A model generated the notes under the pieces. It was not told where the DNA came from. It saw nothing but the letters and a program-made list of their open reading frames with translations, and did no database searches. From assembly GCA_002812745.2 (NCBI GenBank), contig NCSJ02000059.1, forward strand, positions 62,001 to 126,000: a DNA stretch of 64,000 bases. Reading direction: 5' to 3'. The DNA is from Scytalidium lignicola (lineage: Eukaryota; Ascomycota; Leotiomycetes). Shown in pieces: positions 13,736-24,720 of this stretch; the first letter of the stretch is position 1; each line of letters opens with the position of its first letter. The translations under genes and the position numbers were made by a program.

Positions 13736-14185
13736 CGGCGGCGGCGACTACTGGGTGGTTGGCCAGGACGATTAGTGCTGGCTGTCAGTGTCTGTGGGTG
13801 TGTGGAAGTACTGTACTGTGTAAGCTATACACCGTGCAAAGTACACTCCTGTACTCGTCCAGTCTTGCAGCAATTAAGTTATTGGAGTCTTGGGGTCTTG
13901 GAGTCTTCCCCCCGTCAACTACTGGCTGGAGGATCCGGCCCTCAATGCGCTTTGAGACCCCAGGGACCTTTTTGGTGGGCTTCTGGCCCAGGATCCACAG
14001 GCACCTAAACCCTCTTCATAAATAAAGGTAGGCTTGCGGAATGTGGAGACCTTTGCGCTGGTCCTAGGTCCTCTTCTGCTGCTCGGTCAATTGCTTCCGG
14101 ACGTGCCTCTTTGCGACCAGAGAACAGGCCTCATCTCTTCTTTGACTGGGTCCGTTGCTAATATACTTTCGGCTGTCGAGCTTCT

Positions 14186-14285
14186 CTACCTTCCTTTCCT
14201 TTCTTCCTTCTTTCCGTTACTACTACTCTACTTGCTTGCTTCCTCCTTCCTCCTTCCTTTTTGCTCCCTCCCTCGCGGCTCCTCC
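14186..14285 (+). promoter_or_regulatory. Pyrimidine-rich promoter or leader tract
   Basis: A run dominated by CTT/CCTTC units, about 290-390 bases upstream of the PH-domain start codon. CT-rich tracts on the coding strand are common just before transcription starts in filamentous fungi, so this probably marks the core promoter or 5' leader of that gene. Confidence 0.45.
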
Positions 14286-14572
14286 TTGGACCTTATATCC
14301 TTTGAGACATCGGTGGATGGCGATGCGCCTGGAGTCCAAACGATTTGCTTCTTCGACCTTTCACTTCCGATCCTCGTTAGTCGCACATGGAGATTCCAGC
14401 ATAGACATTTAATAGAGTTATACATTTTGGTTTTCATGTTGGATACATATACAGCACTGCACCGTACACCAACTAGGCATACGGAAACTCGCCCCTCGAC
14501 CCTCTGGATTCAATGCGAGAGATTAATTGGAGTATTGCATGCTCAACTCAACCTCATACATCTTCAGTTATC

Positions 14573-16876
14573 ATGGAAGGATATATGTTGGTGCCACCGG
14601 ATCGTGGCACTATAATAGGAAGGGCGTTATGGAAGGTGAGAATGCTCCAATATGTCTCCAGGTTGTATTTCGCTTTTTCTAATTTTCAATGTCTAGCCTC
14701 GATATGTTATCCTTGGTAGTGCTGCCCCTCCTCAAACCGTGCCAGAACTTCCCCTACCACGGACCGGATCTTCAGCACGATTACAATTACACCGATCCCT
14801 CCTCAAACCTTCTCCAATGAGACCCAGTCTGGGCGATATATCAAATGCTCATGCGCAAGATGGACTCTACCTATCAATATACAAGGATAAAGCGAAGGTA
14901 TGTGGAACGGGAGGTGGGAGGTCGAGGTGCGACTATGTGACACAAACATACTGATCGAAATCGTATAGGGCGAATGGGAGTGCATTCAGCAACATCACAT
15001 CTACGCCTTTACTTCTTGCGAAATCCAGCAGCTGGCACACCGGAAACAATCCCCCTCCTTACCAACCTTGATCATTAGGCTTCGACAGGAGGTCACAGAT
15101 AAGCAGCAAAAACGGCGATCAAGTAGAGCAGCTGCGCTTACCTCTAAAGATCCTTGGGCAGATATGCTACTCTTCCGAACGGTGCCTGAAGATGGATATA
15201 GCATACACGATTGGCTCTGCACCATCAAGCCTCTAATCCGAGCAGACTTTCCAATCGAGCCTGTAGAGCCTATTCTCAGCCCTACAACCACTGGATCTAC
15301 CTTCTTTACAAACCCATTCAGCCCTTCTAGAGAGAACAGATCTGCTTCCAACGCAAACCAAAGACCGGAATTTAAGCACCGCACGTCTTCAAACCAGACC
15401 TCAAGCACGTATTCTCATGTGCCGCCCCGAGAACGACCTTCAGCCATTATATCTCCTTCTCCTAGTCTCCGATCTAGGCGCTCTGATCTTTCCTCCCAGG
15501 CTTCTTCGCAACATCAACCTTTAGCATTCAGTCCCTCGGCCACCCAAAATCAAGGTTACGCTCCATTAGGGCCAACCGATCTTCCGTCTCCTGCATCTAC
15601 AACTGCGTGTGACGCACAGTTTATCGAAGGCTGGACCTCCGCCCAGGGTCGTTCCTCGGCCCTCTCCACGCACACGCGAGGAAGTAATAGCATCGCATCC
15701 GTTGTTACTCCCTTTGGCTCGAGTCCACCGGGGCCAAGAGAGACTATCCTGGACCGGGCGTTTATGATGAGGTATATTCCAGGGAGTGAGAAGCTTGCTG
15801 ATGTGAATGAGGATGGAGGCAGTGCGGATGCTAAGATCAGTAGCATTGCGAGGTTTGAGAAGTTAATGAAGGAGCAGGAAGAACGAAGAAAGCAGAAGGT
15901 CGGGAGAAGTTCGCAAGTCCTGGAAAAGAGGAAAAGTGACAGGAATAAGAGCGGGTGGGAATTAGAGGAAGACGACTCCGACTCGGAGGATGGTGATGAT
16001 GAGTCTGAATGTGTGGAAGGTTCTGACGACGAGCCTCATACTCGTGAAGTAGATCTGCCATCTCCATATGACCCCTCAGTTGCAATCCCTACCCCCGCAC
16101 AAAGAGCCTTGGATTATATCTCCGGACGACAGAACACTCCTCATTCACCACCGCCTTCACGGTCACAAACAAGACCATTGAGTCCATCAATGACGGCAGC
16201 AAACCCTATTCCAATCCTGAACCAACAGGCCATGAACGCATTTCATGAAGCCGTTGGGGATTCTCACTCTCGAACCGATTCTCAGGCATCAGGGCGGCCG
16301 AGGACAGGTAACACTCCAGGGAAGAGATGGTCAAGACCACATTCTATGGCGCTGCCTTCCAGATCTGCATCCACTAACACAATACCAACATTGAAAGAGC
16401 TTCAGATCTCTGCTCCTCCTGCTGGTCCCTCCTCGAACCTTAAGAACTCCGAGTCTGCACAGCCACAAACCCAGAATCGTCGTTCATCAGCATCACTAAA
16501 ACGCCTCTCTTTCCAGGAATTTGCTAAGCGCCTAAGCAGCACATCATCTCTCCTACTGGTCCAGACCAACGTATCCTCCGGCTCACATCCTTCATCGGGT
16601 AGCACTAGCAGACGCGAGAGCGCAAGTGCGAGAGAGAGCAGTGATAGTTACGCCGATGGAGATGTTGCAGAAGAGCCGTGGAGTGGGAGAGGAGGCGCCG
16701 GATTGCGATCTAGTGCAAACTTCGGAGTCACGATGCGAGGTGGTGGTGAAGTAGCAGAAAGAGAAGCTGCTAGAGAAAGGGAACGGGACCACAACCGCGA
16801 TTGGGACAGCGAAAGAGAGAAACGATGCGGATGGAGAGGAAGCGTTGGTGTTTTTGGCGATGGTGGGTTTTTATGA
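14573..16876 (+). CDS. PH-domain protein with long Ser-rich disordered tail
   Basis: Three exons: 14573-14635, 14697-14897 and 14969-16876. Both introns are GT-AG and phase 0, giving 723 residues. The exon joins rebuild a pleckstrin-homology-like fold. It opens with IIGRALWKPRYVILG, continues with a strand pair around LYLSIYKDKAKGEWECI and FTSCEIQQL, and ends near residue 160 with the typical C-terminal helix (YSIHDWLCTIKPLI) containing the hallmark Trp. The remaining 560 residues are mostly Ser/Pro/Arg-rich and disordered. They include a short charged helix (RFEKLMKEQEERRKQK), a strongly acidic block (EEDDSDSEDGDDESE) and an Arg/Glu-rich end. PH domains usually bind phosphoinositides or proteins, so a membrane or cortical scaffold role is plausible but inferred. 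An in-frame ATG at 14513 would add 20 residues; I prefer 14573 because the domain follows at once. Confidence 0.85.
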
Positions 16877-17789
16877 CCGCAACGATCATGACCCCTAACC
16901 ATCAATTCACGGTGACCATGATTGGCCCCCTACATTGTGGGCTTTTGCTTTTAATTCCTCTTTTTGAGATTTTTTTTTAGATTTTACCTTCACGCACACT
17001 CCCCGGCTCTGCTGGCCATGCAACTCAGCAGTTTCGGGCACGATGATGTCGGGCGTTCTTTTGCATTACATTCCTTTTATTATTATTTTACTGTTCTTAC
17101 GATTATAGCGAAGTGTGATGCGGCGTACTTTGTATTAGCATACATGAATTTAGGGAGCTAGCGATTATATTCGCTCTGGCATTGCATAAGTAGGGCGCTT
17201 TTTTNGGGTATAAATCATCTTATGTTCACGCATGCATCATTTCTCTTCTACCACTTCGAACGTCAACACGTTTATGAGGGGTTTGAAAGTAGAAACTTTT
17301 TAGTATTTAGCGATATTATATATATATACCACTAGTTTTTTTAAGTTCCTGTTGAAAATGAAAATAGTTAAAGGGAAGAATATATCAAATACTTTTCTGG
17401 TTAGTTGTGAATATTAGGTCGGCTTGAGGGGTTGTAATGAGACTCAGTTTTTGATAACCTTTTTCCTGTCAAGAAGGAGTCTTGAACAGACACAAATCGG
17501 GGGTCGTGTATATTTAGATGGTGCAGAGCTTGCTAGGTCAGTGGAGGAGATTGGAAAACAATGATATCTTTGTTGGTAACGGAGATTTTGGCAGACATTT
17601 TCCATTTCTTCTGAAGAGCTTTAATTTTGTAGTCTCATTATGTTTCAATTCAAACAGTTTTTTGTAATTATAGAAATCTAAGATCATCAAACCCCTCCCA
17701 ATTTTTTTCGTTGATGCAATACATAAAAGCAAAATGGGTATCATTCTATTCCTTAAACTCCAAATAAAGAATTCCAAAGAAATCGTCTA
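16877..17789. other. Convergent intergenic, no gene seen
   Basis: AT-rich spacer between the convergent PH-domain and HUS1 genes. It contains a single N at 17205 after a T run and otherwise only short frames; the 3' untranslated regions of both genes probably meet here. Confidence 0.6.
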
Positions 17790-19078
17790 TTACAGACTAA
17801 AGGAAGAAATGTAATACTGTGTCTGTTAGCACTCTGTGAGAAGCAGATATCCCAGGGGAGACTTACAGTGAGCACCGAGTCCTCCACGCCTCCATCATTA
17901 GGCAGATAGACGTAAAGGATTAAAGCATGCTCGTCCGCAAAACCTACAGCTGTTAGAGAAAAAAACGAAAGATAGAAAAAGAACGAATAAATATCCTTAC
18001 AGGCAATAACTCGTCCACCAAGCCTGCCAACGCTCAGAACCCTACCCCAATCTCTCCCATCAACTCTCACAGTCGCCCAAGCATCCGGTCCCGCCTGCTT
18101 CAGCTTCACGCTAGGATGATTCTGAAGCTCATCCTCGCCACCCTCGATCTGCGCCGGATCTAGTTCTGGATTCACAAGACCCGTCCACACGCTTGATATA
18201 TTCAACGCATCAGTCGCGATGCTGAGCTTCAAGTTCCCGTACATATTAGCGCTAAGCTCTAGCTTTGGAGCGTTGCTGGAACTATTATTGGAGACGATAC
18301 CCCGAGATGTACTGCTGCCCGCGGCGGTGGCTGTTGCTAGCTTGGTGAAGCGATCGGATATGGCCTTGAGCTGAACGAGGGATGGAAGAATGACATGCAC
18401 GTCGGGCTCGCGAACTCGTGGTTCCATTAGGCCCTCTACGCTGGCGGCGGTTAGGACGCGGACTGGGATATCATGCGTTACGATTGTCTCTCTGTCTCGT
18501 CCTATTCCAACGCCGAGGCTTTCTTCGCGGAAGACATCTTCGCCGAAGGGGTCTGGGGCGGCTTCGTTCTGAAGAAAACTTCCGTTTGAGGCGTTCCCGC
18601 TTGTAACGGTATTGGTGACAATTGTGAGGGACAGCAGAGGGATGTTATCGCGTTTTGTGAGACGCATGGAGGCGGATGTTGCGTTCAGAGCTGACTTCAG
18701 AGCACGGTAGAGCGGTGGGAGGGGCAGTTCTAGGTTGATGGTGTTGTTTGGAGCTGCTGATTCAAGAATAAAATCTTCGAAGATGGAGTCAATTGTGATG
18801 GTTCTTGGGGATGTACATCAATTAGTATTGCTGTCCCTGATCATGGGTGTGGATAGAGAGGGGGACAAAACTCACGACCATACTTGCGTTCCAATTTCTG
18901 GGATGATTGTGATTCGGACATCGTCATCGTCGAGACGTACCCAGGCTACCTTGCCCAGAGATGATAATGAAGCTATTAACTCTGGCCTCTGCTGTTAGCT
19001 ACAAGATTTTTTGAAAAGAAATTGTCTTTATTTACTGGACAATGTCCGAATATCTCGGATTGAAGTTTTGAAACGCAT
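17790..19078 (-). CDS. hus1: Checkpoint clamp subunit Hus1
   Basis: Hus1 forms the ring-shaped 9-1-1 clamp with Rad9 and Rad1, loaded at DNA damage to activate the ATR-type kinase in the nucleus. Five exons in gene order: 19078-19036, 18981-18876, 18803-18001, 17943-17867 and 17816-17790, giving 351 residues. The N-terminus MRFKTSIRDIRTLSKLIASL and the following GKVAWVRLDDDDVRI, IEDF-type strand and SASMRLTKRDNIPLLSL are typical of fungal Hus1. So are the late blocks RVIACFADEHALILYVYLP and EDSVLTYYI. Intron 1 splices at CCAG before AGTTAATAG, the only acceptor that keeps phase and restores the conserved Lys-Leu. The last coding exon is only 27 bases and ends YYISSFSL. Fungal family members have similar length. 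It is convergent with the PH-domain gene. Confidence 0.93.
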
Positions 19079-19492
19079 TTTATTATTGTTAGTTGTGTGC
19101 TTTAGAGGACGTTGAAATAGAGGGGCACATTGTAAGAGTGAGCAGGGGTGTTGGACGCGTCCAGACCGCGTTAGCTAGTGGGGAAAATTAGCTGGATTGT
19201 AATTGGGCGGGATTATGGTCACATTGACTCCAGCTATTTTTCTTCACAAACTGGATGATAATTAAATTTACTTCGCGTGGGGAATTGGATAGACCTTTCC
19301 CAGCATTTCCAGTGTTACGTATGGCGGAAGATTGCATAGATGTAGGTGTAGAATTTTCTTTCTAAGTCGGCAGTATCTCTGTTTGCTAGGCTCCTTTGAA
19401 TCTGCATCCGTGTGAGTTCTTTGTGAAACTGAAAGGTAAAGAAAGCGTTGACAAGCGTCGAAATTCAAAGAACTTACGTATGAAAAATAAAG
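19079..19492. other. Intergenic, upstream of hus1
   Basis: This 414-base spacer lies between the hus1 start codon and the stop of the basic hypothetical gene, both on the minus strand, so it should carry the hus1 promoter. I see no clear element in it. Confidence 0.5.
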
Positions 19493-20050
19493 CTATCCTA
19501 TAAGAACTCTGTCACAACCCGCTCCCCTCTGATTTCCTCCTTCTCTTCCCAATACTCTTTCTGAGATCGCAGAAGATGCATTCTCCCATATGGGTGCACC
19601 AAGGACCTTCTCTCCACCTTCTCGTGGTTGCGGCAACGGAACAACTTGTGGGAGTGGCCTTTCCACCACTCCCTTCTCCCAATGAGGTGGATGGACATCA
19701 CCCAATTTAACTATCCAACAGTGGGGATGTCCAAATCGGTCCGCGTCTGGGTGTCTCTCTAGAAGGGCTGGATACTTGAAGAGAGGAGGGTCTCCCATTG
19801 GTGAAGGTGGTCCTGCAAGTAAACCCTCCTGCCGAGCAAACTCATATGGCAATTGCAAGTAGCAATTCTTGTGTTCCTGTGCCACGACTTGCCGATTTGG
19901 ATGTTTTATCCACTTGCATGGGTATTCCCACACTGGGCCCGCATGCTCATCCGAGACTCTTCTTCGTCTCCATCTTCTTCTTCTGTTTGGTGGTGTCTTG
20001 GGCAACTCCGGGCCAGTTGGTCTGGGTGATGTTGCTGAGACCTGATCCAT
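19493..20050 (-). CDS. Basic hypothetical protein, 185 residues
   Basis: A single uninterrupted frame of 185 codons starting at ATG. The N-terminus is Pro-rich, followed by an Arg cluster (RRRRWRRRR) that could be a nuclear or nucleolar signal. The middle has a Trp/Pro/Cys/His-containing globular-looking segment (WEYPCKWIKHP, RFGHPHCWIVKLGDVHPPHW). The end is Gly/Glu-rich. No family is recognised. The ordered aromatic middle is hard to explain as chance, but there is no second line of support such as an intron, so it could be lineage-specific or an artefact. It lies in the same direction as hus1, 414 bases upstream of it. Confidence 0.5.
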   Translation of the reverse strand: MDQVSATSPRPTGPELPKTPPNRRRRWRRRRVSDEHAGPVWEYPCKWIKHPNRQVVAQEHKNCYLQLPYEFARQEGLLAGPPSPMGDPPLFKYPALLERHPDADRFGHPHCWIVKLGDVHPPHWEKGVVERPLPQVVPLPQPREGGEKVLGAPIWENASSAISERVLGREGGNQRGAGCDRVLIG

Positions 20051-22218
20051 TGTTCAGCCTATGCACCTATGCGTATACAACCGAACTGCAAGTTAGCTAA
20101 AGAAAATCAGCCAGCAAAGGAAACTCTTACTATATTGTTGTTAGTCGTATCTTTAATAGTTAATTTCACTTCCGAAGTGAAGTTAGCTAAATGTGAATGA
20201 AGATGAAGTGCTAGGCGTGTAAACACATCGATGAGGGACGCGTCCTTTCCACTCTTCAGACACAGCTGTCACGTTTTTCCTGCAAGTGTACATAGTCGCT
20301 ATGATTATTCTGGAATAGAATTTCGGTTGTTCCTATTCGCTATGAGGAAAGTGAGAGGATTGGGAGGTGTTTGTTTTCGAAATTCACTCCCTTTAACCTA
20401 TATCTTGGCTCAACATAGTCTAAGTATTGCTACCCGGTCTCTTTTCTTTGGAAAACTAGCAAATTACATCTCATTGTCCTATTCTCACATTTATTCTATT
20501 TTACCGTTGAACTGAGAGTATTCATATCCTATGCTAATAGGCCGGTTCAATGACTCCTGCTTAGCATGGTGGCCATTCCCTCTTAAATGGTGTGTTTAAA
20601 GGAGACACTGCATAGAAAGGGATTTCATGTGTCTATCCAGTTGATCCACTCCTCGTAGAACTGGGTTCCGTTTACTAGCCCGAGGAAGGTGGATACCCGT
20701 GCCATAGGAGCTTTGGTAGGCCTACCTGAGTTACAGCAGTGTCTGCTCAGCCTTACAGGTACGTCGAAAAATGTACGCCTTGGAGCTAACTATTAATAAC
20801 CCTCTAACCTCTAGGAATCTAATGCATGACAACTTATCATATTTGTGTAGTGCAACCCTGTTATCCTAGATCTATCTAGCATAAAGATACTGAGAAAGTC
20901 AGGTTCATGCTCCTGTACCAATGACACCGTACCTGTCACTCGCTTTGGTCTGACGTAAAGTGATGGCTGCATATGTCACAAGGGCATATCTTGTTAGGCT
21001 GTACGTTACGTACATGACCACAATGAGTTGGTGTCTTGAAGCACATGATTGGCTTATTGGAGGCACACAAAGGTATTCCGTAATCACACCTTGCATCAAG
21101 CGCCCTGCGATGGTGACTACTCTTGCACTGCACGCTCTCTTAGTTGTAGAAGCCGTTCGCATGATCTAAACGAACCAAGATAAATGTGCTAGATTAGTGT
21201 AAGGCTACTTTTAATTATCATAGATACCCCTTAAAATATGATAACCAGCTCATAGTGTACGCAGGTACGGAACAGCATACGTTATTTACCACTGCAAGGC
21301 TCGTAAACTACAACGTACTTCTGTACGGAGTACGTAACATGCAGGAGGTTCATATTAGGCGAACAAGCCACCAACAACGATGTTATTATCTAGGATAAAA
21401 AATAGACAAAGACGATTCAGTGGAGAAATCTAGGACGAAGAAGTCCTCACAAGTTGAATTACTATTTCGTAGTTCAAAGACAGAAGCAACTTCGATCATT
21501 TTGCAGTACAATGACGTATCGCGACCCTTAGAACACCGCCACAAGTGGTGGCGGGTATTTCAGCTGTCCACCTTCAAGCTACTGTGTAAACGCAACTACG
21601 ACCACATCCGGCATTACGCCTCAAACAAATTATCAACTAAAATGACAGCATAATAAATTCCACATCCCGAATCTCTTTGTATCAATTTTCAATATCTTCG
21701 GACTACCCATCCGTGCCATCACAACTACGTAGTTTCAGCCTAACTTAGTAGGCATTAAACCACGGACACACCGAACCCATGACAGGCAAAGCAAGACCGC
21801 GGCAAAGACGAGTGGTCATTTCCTTGTTTGACCATGTGCGGCTTCGGAATCAGCAGAACATTGGTTGCCTCGCCAGTTCAATGTTGGGAAAATAGGGTGG
21901 TATTCAATGGTAAATTACCTATTCGAGGTACCGTACTACGTTAACACTACCTCTTTTCTACTGAGCGTCATTGGAGGTTGTGTCAGAACCTTATGTTTAT
22001 GAAGCCGATGTTACGAGCAACGGTAGGGATAAATATATATGCAGTAGTCCTAGCTTCCGCGTCCCCTTTATTGATCAATGCTCCGAGATGAAAAGGACAT
22101 CTACCGTTGCCACTAGTGTCGAGAGTGAAATCCAAGCGCTTTAAGAGACGGTCGTTTTTCAAAAAAGATACAAAAAATACTCATTCCTGCTCCAACTTTC
22201 TGTACTCTCCACGTTACA
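20051..22218. other. Intergenic, no gene seen
   Basis: About 2.2 kb of mixed composition. Only short frames are present, with no tRNA-like fold or clean terminal repeats that I could find. The part next to 22219 should contain the promoter of the RING-type gene. Confidence 0.55.
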
Positions 22219-22833
22219 ATGCTGGGTCTTAGAAGACCATCTGCTGCGCTATCCGAAGTCAATGAGTCGGTAGCACCTTCAGAATTTCGACCCTCGAGCG
22301 AAACATCAACTCCACCTCCCTCAGACTTCGCGCCGCTTTCAATCCCATCTGAATGTTCAATCTGCCATTCAACGCTCAATATCCCGCGCTCCACTGACGG
22401 TCTCGTGGAGAAGCCTTATATCACACCCTGCGGTCATGTTTTTGGTCACCTCTGTATTCTTCGCTGGCTCCAATTCGATTCTCCCAACCGCGACTGTCCC
22501 GATTGTCGACGACAACTTGTATATCATTGCTGTGGGCATCTTATCCTGCCTGCTGAGGTAGGCAAAGCACCTAAATGCACTGAGGAAAAGGACATAGCGA
22601 GTATGTGTAGGGCGTGCAGAGAAGGAGGCGTACGAGGGAGGCTAAATAGCGCATGGGAGAGAATGGAAAGGGAAAAAGCGATACTCGTGGGGCTGAAAGG
22701 CTTTTTGCCGGGGTTGTTTGGAGGATTGGCAACATCGAGTGCTGAAAGTGTGCAGGAGAGGATAGAAGAGGTCGAAAGGAGGTATTGGAGAGATATTGCG
22801 CTCGAGGAGGGCGAGGTGAGAGATGAGTGGTGA
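22219..22833 (+). CDS. RING-type zinc-finger protein, fungal variant
   Basis: Single exon, 204 residues. After a Ser/Pro-rich start of about 50 residues comes CSIC, then PCGHVFGHLCILRWL and CPDCRR: a RING-like zinc-binding module at about residues 53-100. The usual fifth ligand (Cys in CGHxFCxxC) is Gly here, with a His one place later. Many fungal RING proteins use a CGHVFG form, so zinc binding may still be complete. A second Cys/His cluster follows (HCCGHLILP ... CRACRE, about residues 112-137), then a helical end. RING proteins usually act as E3 ubiquitin ligases, so that role is likely but inferred. It is convergent with the membrane-protein gene, with 153 bases between stops. Confidence 0.8.
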   Translation: MLGLRRPSAALSEVNESVAPSEFRPSSETSTPPPSDFAPLSIPSECSICHSTLNIPRSTDGLVEKPYITPCGHVFGHLCILRWLQFDSPNRDCPDCRRQLVYHCCGHLILPAEVGKAPKCTEEKDIASMCRACREGGVRGRLNSAWERMEREKAILVGLKGFLPGLFGGLATSSAESVQERIEEVERRYWRDIALEEGEVRDEW

Positions 22834-22986
22834 GAGTTGCTCTTCAAATTTCCTTTGGTTTTATCCGATTTTTGGTGGTTGGCGATGGAGTTCGGAGCGG
22901 ATGGGCTGGCGTAGATTTATTTGTTCAGTCGTTTTGGCGTTCGGAAATAGATAGGAACTGGACATGTGCTAGCTGGCATAATATAT

Positions 22987-23630
22987 TCATCGAGATAATG
23001 TGGTACTTGATCGATCATTTGTTGGTGCATTCTCATCATCACTGTCGTCCATAAACCCTTCTTCCAAGTCTCGACTCAGTCTTCGGCCAACATCAACTCT
23101 TCTCTGCGCATCTAATGATATCGCTTCCCTTCTGTTTTGATCCACCTCGTAAAGCTCTTCTCCATCATCCTCGTCAAAGTCGCTGTTTACACCTTCTTCT
23201 TCTTCCGCGGTAGCCGAAAATCGATGCGTGTTCTGATCGGATCTCCAAGAGGACGGCAGCAGCAGTCCAACTAGTGCAGCCTGAAGCCGCTGCCGGAGGG
23301 AGCTTGTTTGTGTTGTGATACGGTCTAATGGTATATATTGGCTATATCTGTTTCGATAGCGCTTCCATACCGGTACGACGAGATATGATAAAAGCAGGTA
23401 TAGGATCAAGGATATGATCGCAGGCACAATTAAGGTCTGGAAGATCAAAATCAAGTTAGCCATCAACGTGACCGTGCTTGTACTGAAAAATGTGGCCCCA
23501 CCTTCAACAGAGATAGCGTTGAGCCCATATTTGAGCCGTCGTCGTCGTCTTGACCTGGGGCAGACGGAGCAGGATGGGGCATATAACTATTGTCTGCTCC
23601 TCTGAAACGAGAGTGTAGCATGCCAAGCAT
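22987..23630 (-). CDS. Small one-span membrane protein with acidic tail
   Basis: Two exons, 23630-23502 and 23436-22987. The 65-base intron has a GGCTAAC branch site and a TTCCAG acceptor, and phase 0 closes. From ATG 23630 this gives 192 residues: a Pro/Asp-rich start, a strong hydrophobic span (IVPAIISLILYLLLSYLVVPVW), a basic stop-transfer (KRYRNRYSQY), then a cytoplasmic-looking tail with acidic runs (EEEEG, DFDEDDGEE, DDSDDE). Without splicing, another frame would run MANLILIFQ into the same helix; the branch site and acceptor argue for the spliced form. In-frame protein-like sequence continues upstream of the ATG to about 23740 (QILVQLRFAGSNPSVNG), so the true N-terminus may be in a further exon that I could not fix. 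Family not recognised. Confidence 0.65.
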
Positions 23631-24720
23631 TGAATCGGCTGCAGGGAACTTTATTGTTTGAGAAGGCCGTACTCCGTCCCACGGCTTTAAACCATTGACA
23701 GATGGGTTGGATCCAGCGAATCGTAACTGGACTAGGATCTGCGAAGAGACGAACTGCTAATATCAGATAGTTGTCTAGGAGAACGAATCATCTTATATAA
23801 CAAGAAGAAAGTGACGCTGACGACGACCTGTGCGGAGGCTCGGCCAGCGTTGGGCCCAGCGGGAGTGGCCCCCCTGGTGCTATTCCTGGGCAAGCGCCAG
23901 GGACCCTCTTGGAGCCTCGCTTAGCAGGCGCGGGAGCATTATGCAAGGCCATTAATTGTTAACGGCCATGAGTCCAATAACAATCATCCATCCCTGGGAT
24001 TAATCAAGGAGAAACTGTCGGTGACAGTACTGTACAGGAAAGAAGCGCGGCGGCGACCGTTATTTCTCTGATAATTACCAACGTCGCAACTCACCTCTGT
24101 TTTGCTCGCATTGTTCATTGGCGTTTACCAGCTGTTTCCATCGCAGGATTTCGTGAGCTGCTTGCTTTTGCACAACGTCGGTTGGTCCGTGTGTTGTTTA
24201 AGGAGGTCATTGCCATCAGCCTGGTGGTGAAAGGGGGCCCCATTGCGACAAGTTTCAGCCTTCAACTCTAATCGATCGACAACACAAAATCTCCGCCTCG
24301 TGATAGCTGGGTCTATCGTTGGATCCTTCATCTTGTTCTTGCCTAGGAGGTAACATAGTCGGCACGCTTTGGCTGTGGAAACTGTGGAGGGAGAACACAC
24401 AAATGTTCGTCATTCCCGTCATCGCTGGATAAGGGCATCGCAGCCGGCCCATGCTCTTGGACGGCGTCACAGCGTCGGGAGATCTTTATGCTAACTGACA
24501 TGATTTTATGCAGAAACGAAACTGAAGAGACACAGGAAGTCGGTAGCTCTCGAACTCGAATAGTCACGAAGAGACATGGTTCCGGCTGCATGGACCTGAA
24601 ACATTGAAGAACATAGCGGCACTTATTTGGGAGCCGCGGCGCATCGTACCATCGAGGTCTGGAGAGGTCTTTATATCTGAACGGTGGTGACGGAGTTGCT
24701 GTGCTCAGGCCAGCTCCACT
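23631..24720. promoter_or_regulatory. Divergent promoter region, membrane protein and formin
   Basis: About 1.1 kb between two divergent genes. The side near 23740 may still hold a 5' exon of the membrane-protein gene. The middle has a GC-richer stretch (about 23830-23940) and one TACTGTA palindrome at 24028-24034. No consensus core element stands out. Confidence 0.45.

Larger units (their letters stand above)
5481..14572. other. 9-kb gene-less region rich in TACNGTA
   Basis: No open frame here has convincing protein character or splice structure. The stretch is not strikingly AT-rich. By eye it holds roughly 30-35 copies of the 7-bp palindrome TACNGTA from 5700 to 13815, some in tandem (for example 9151-9164, 10500-10511, 10673-10684). 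It also holds small tandem repeats at 13583-13606 and 13700-13735 and a long pyrimidine-rich tract at about 14186-14285. It could be a large regulatory region for the PH-domain gene downstream, could hold non-coding RNA genes, or could be neutral. Confidence 0.6.

Noticed and set aside
13529..14008. Open frame with repeated Gly-Leu-His
   Set aside because: The repeat comes from a 9-bp minisatellite, and the flanks read as unordered Cys/Trp/Arg-rich sequence. Not a credible protein.
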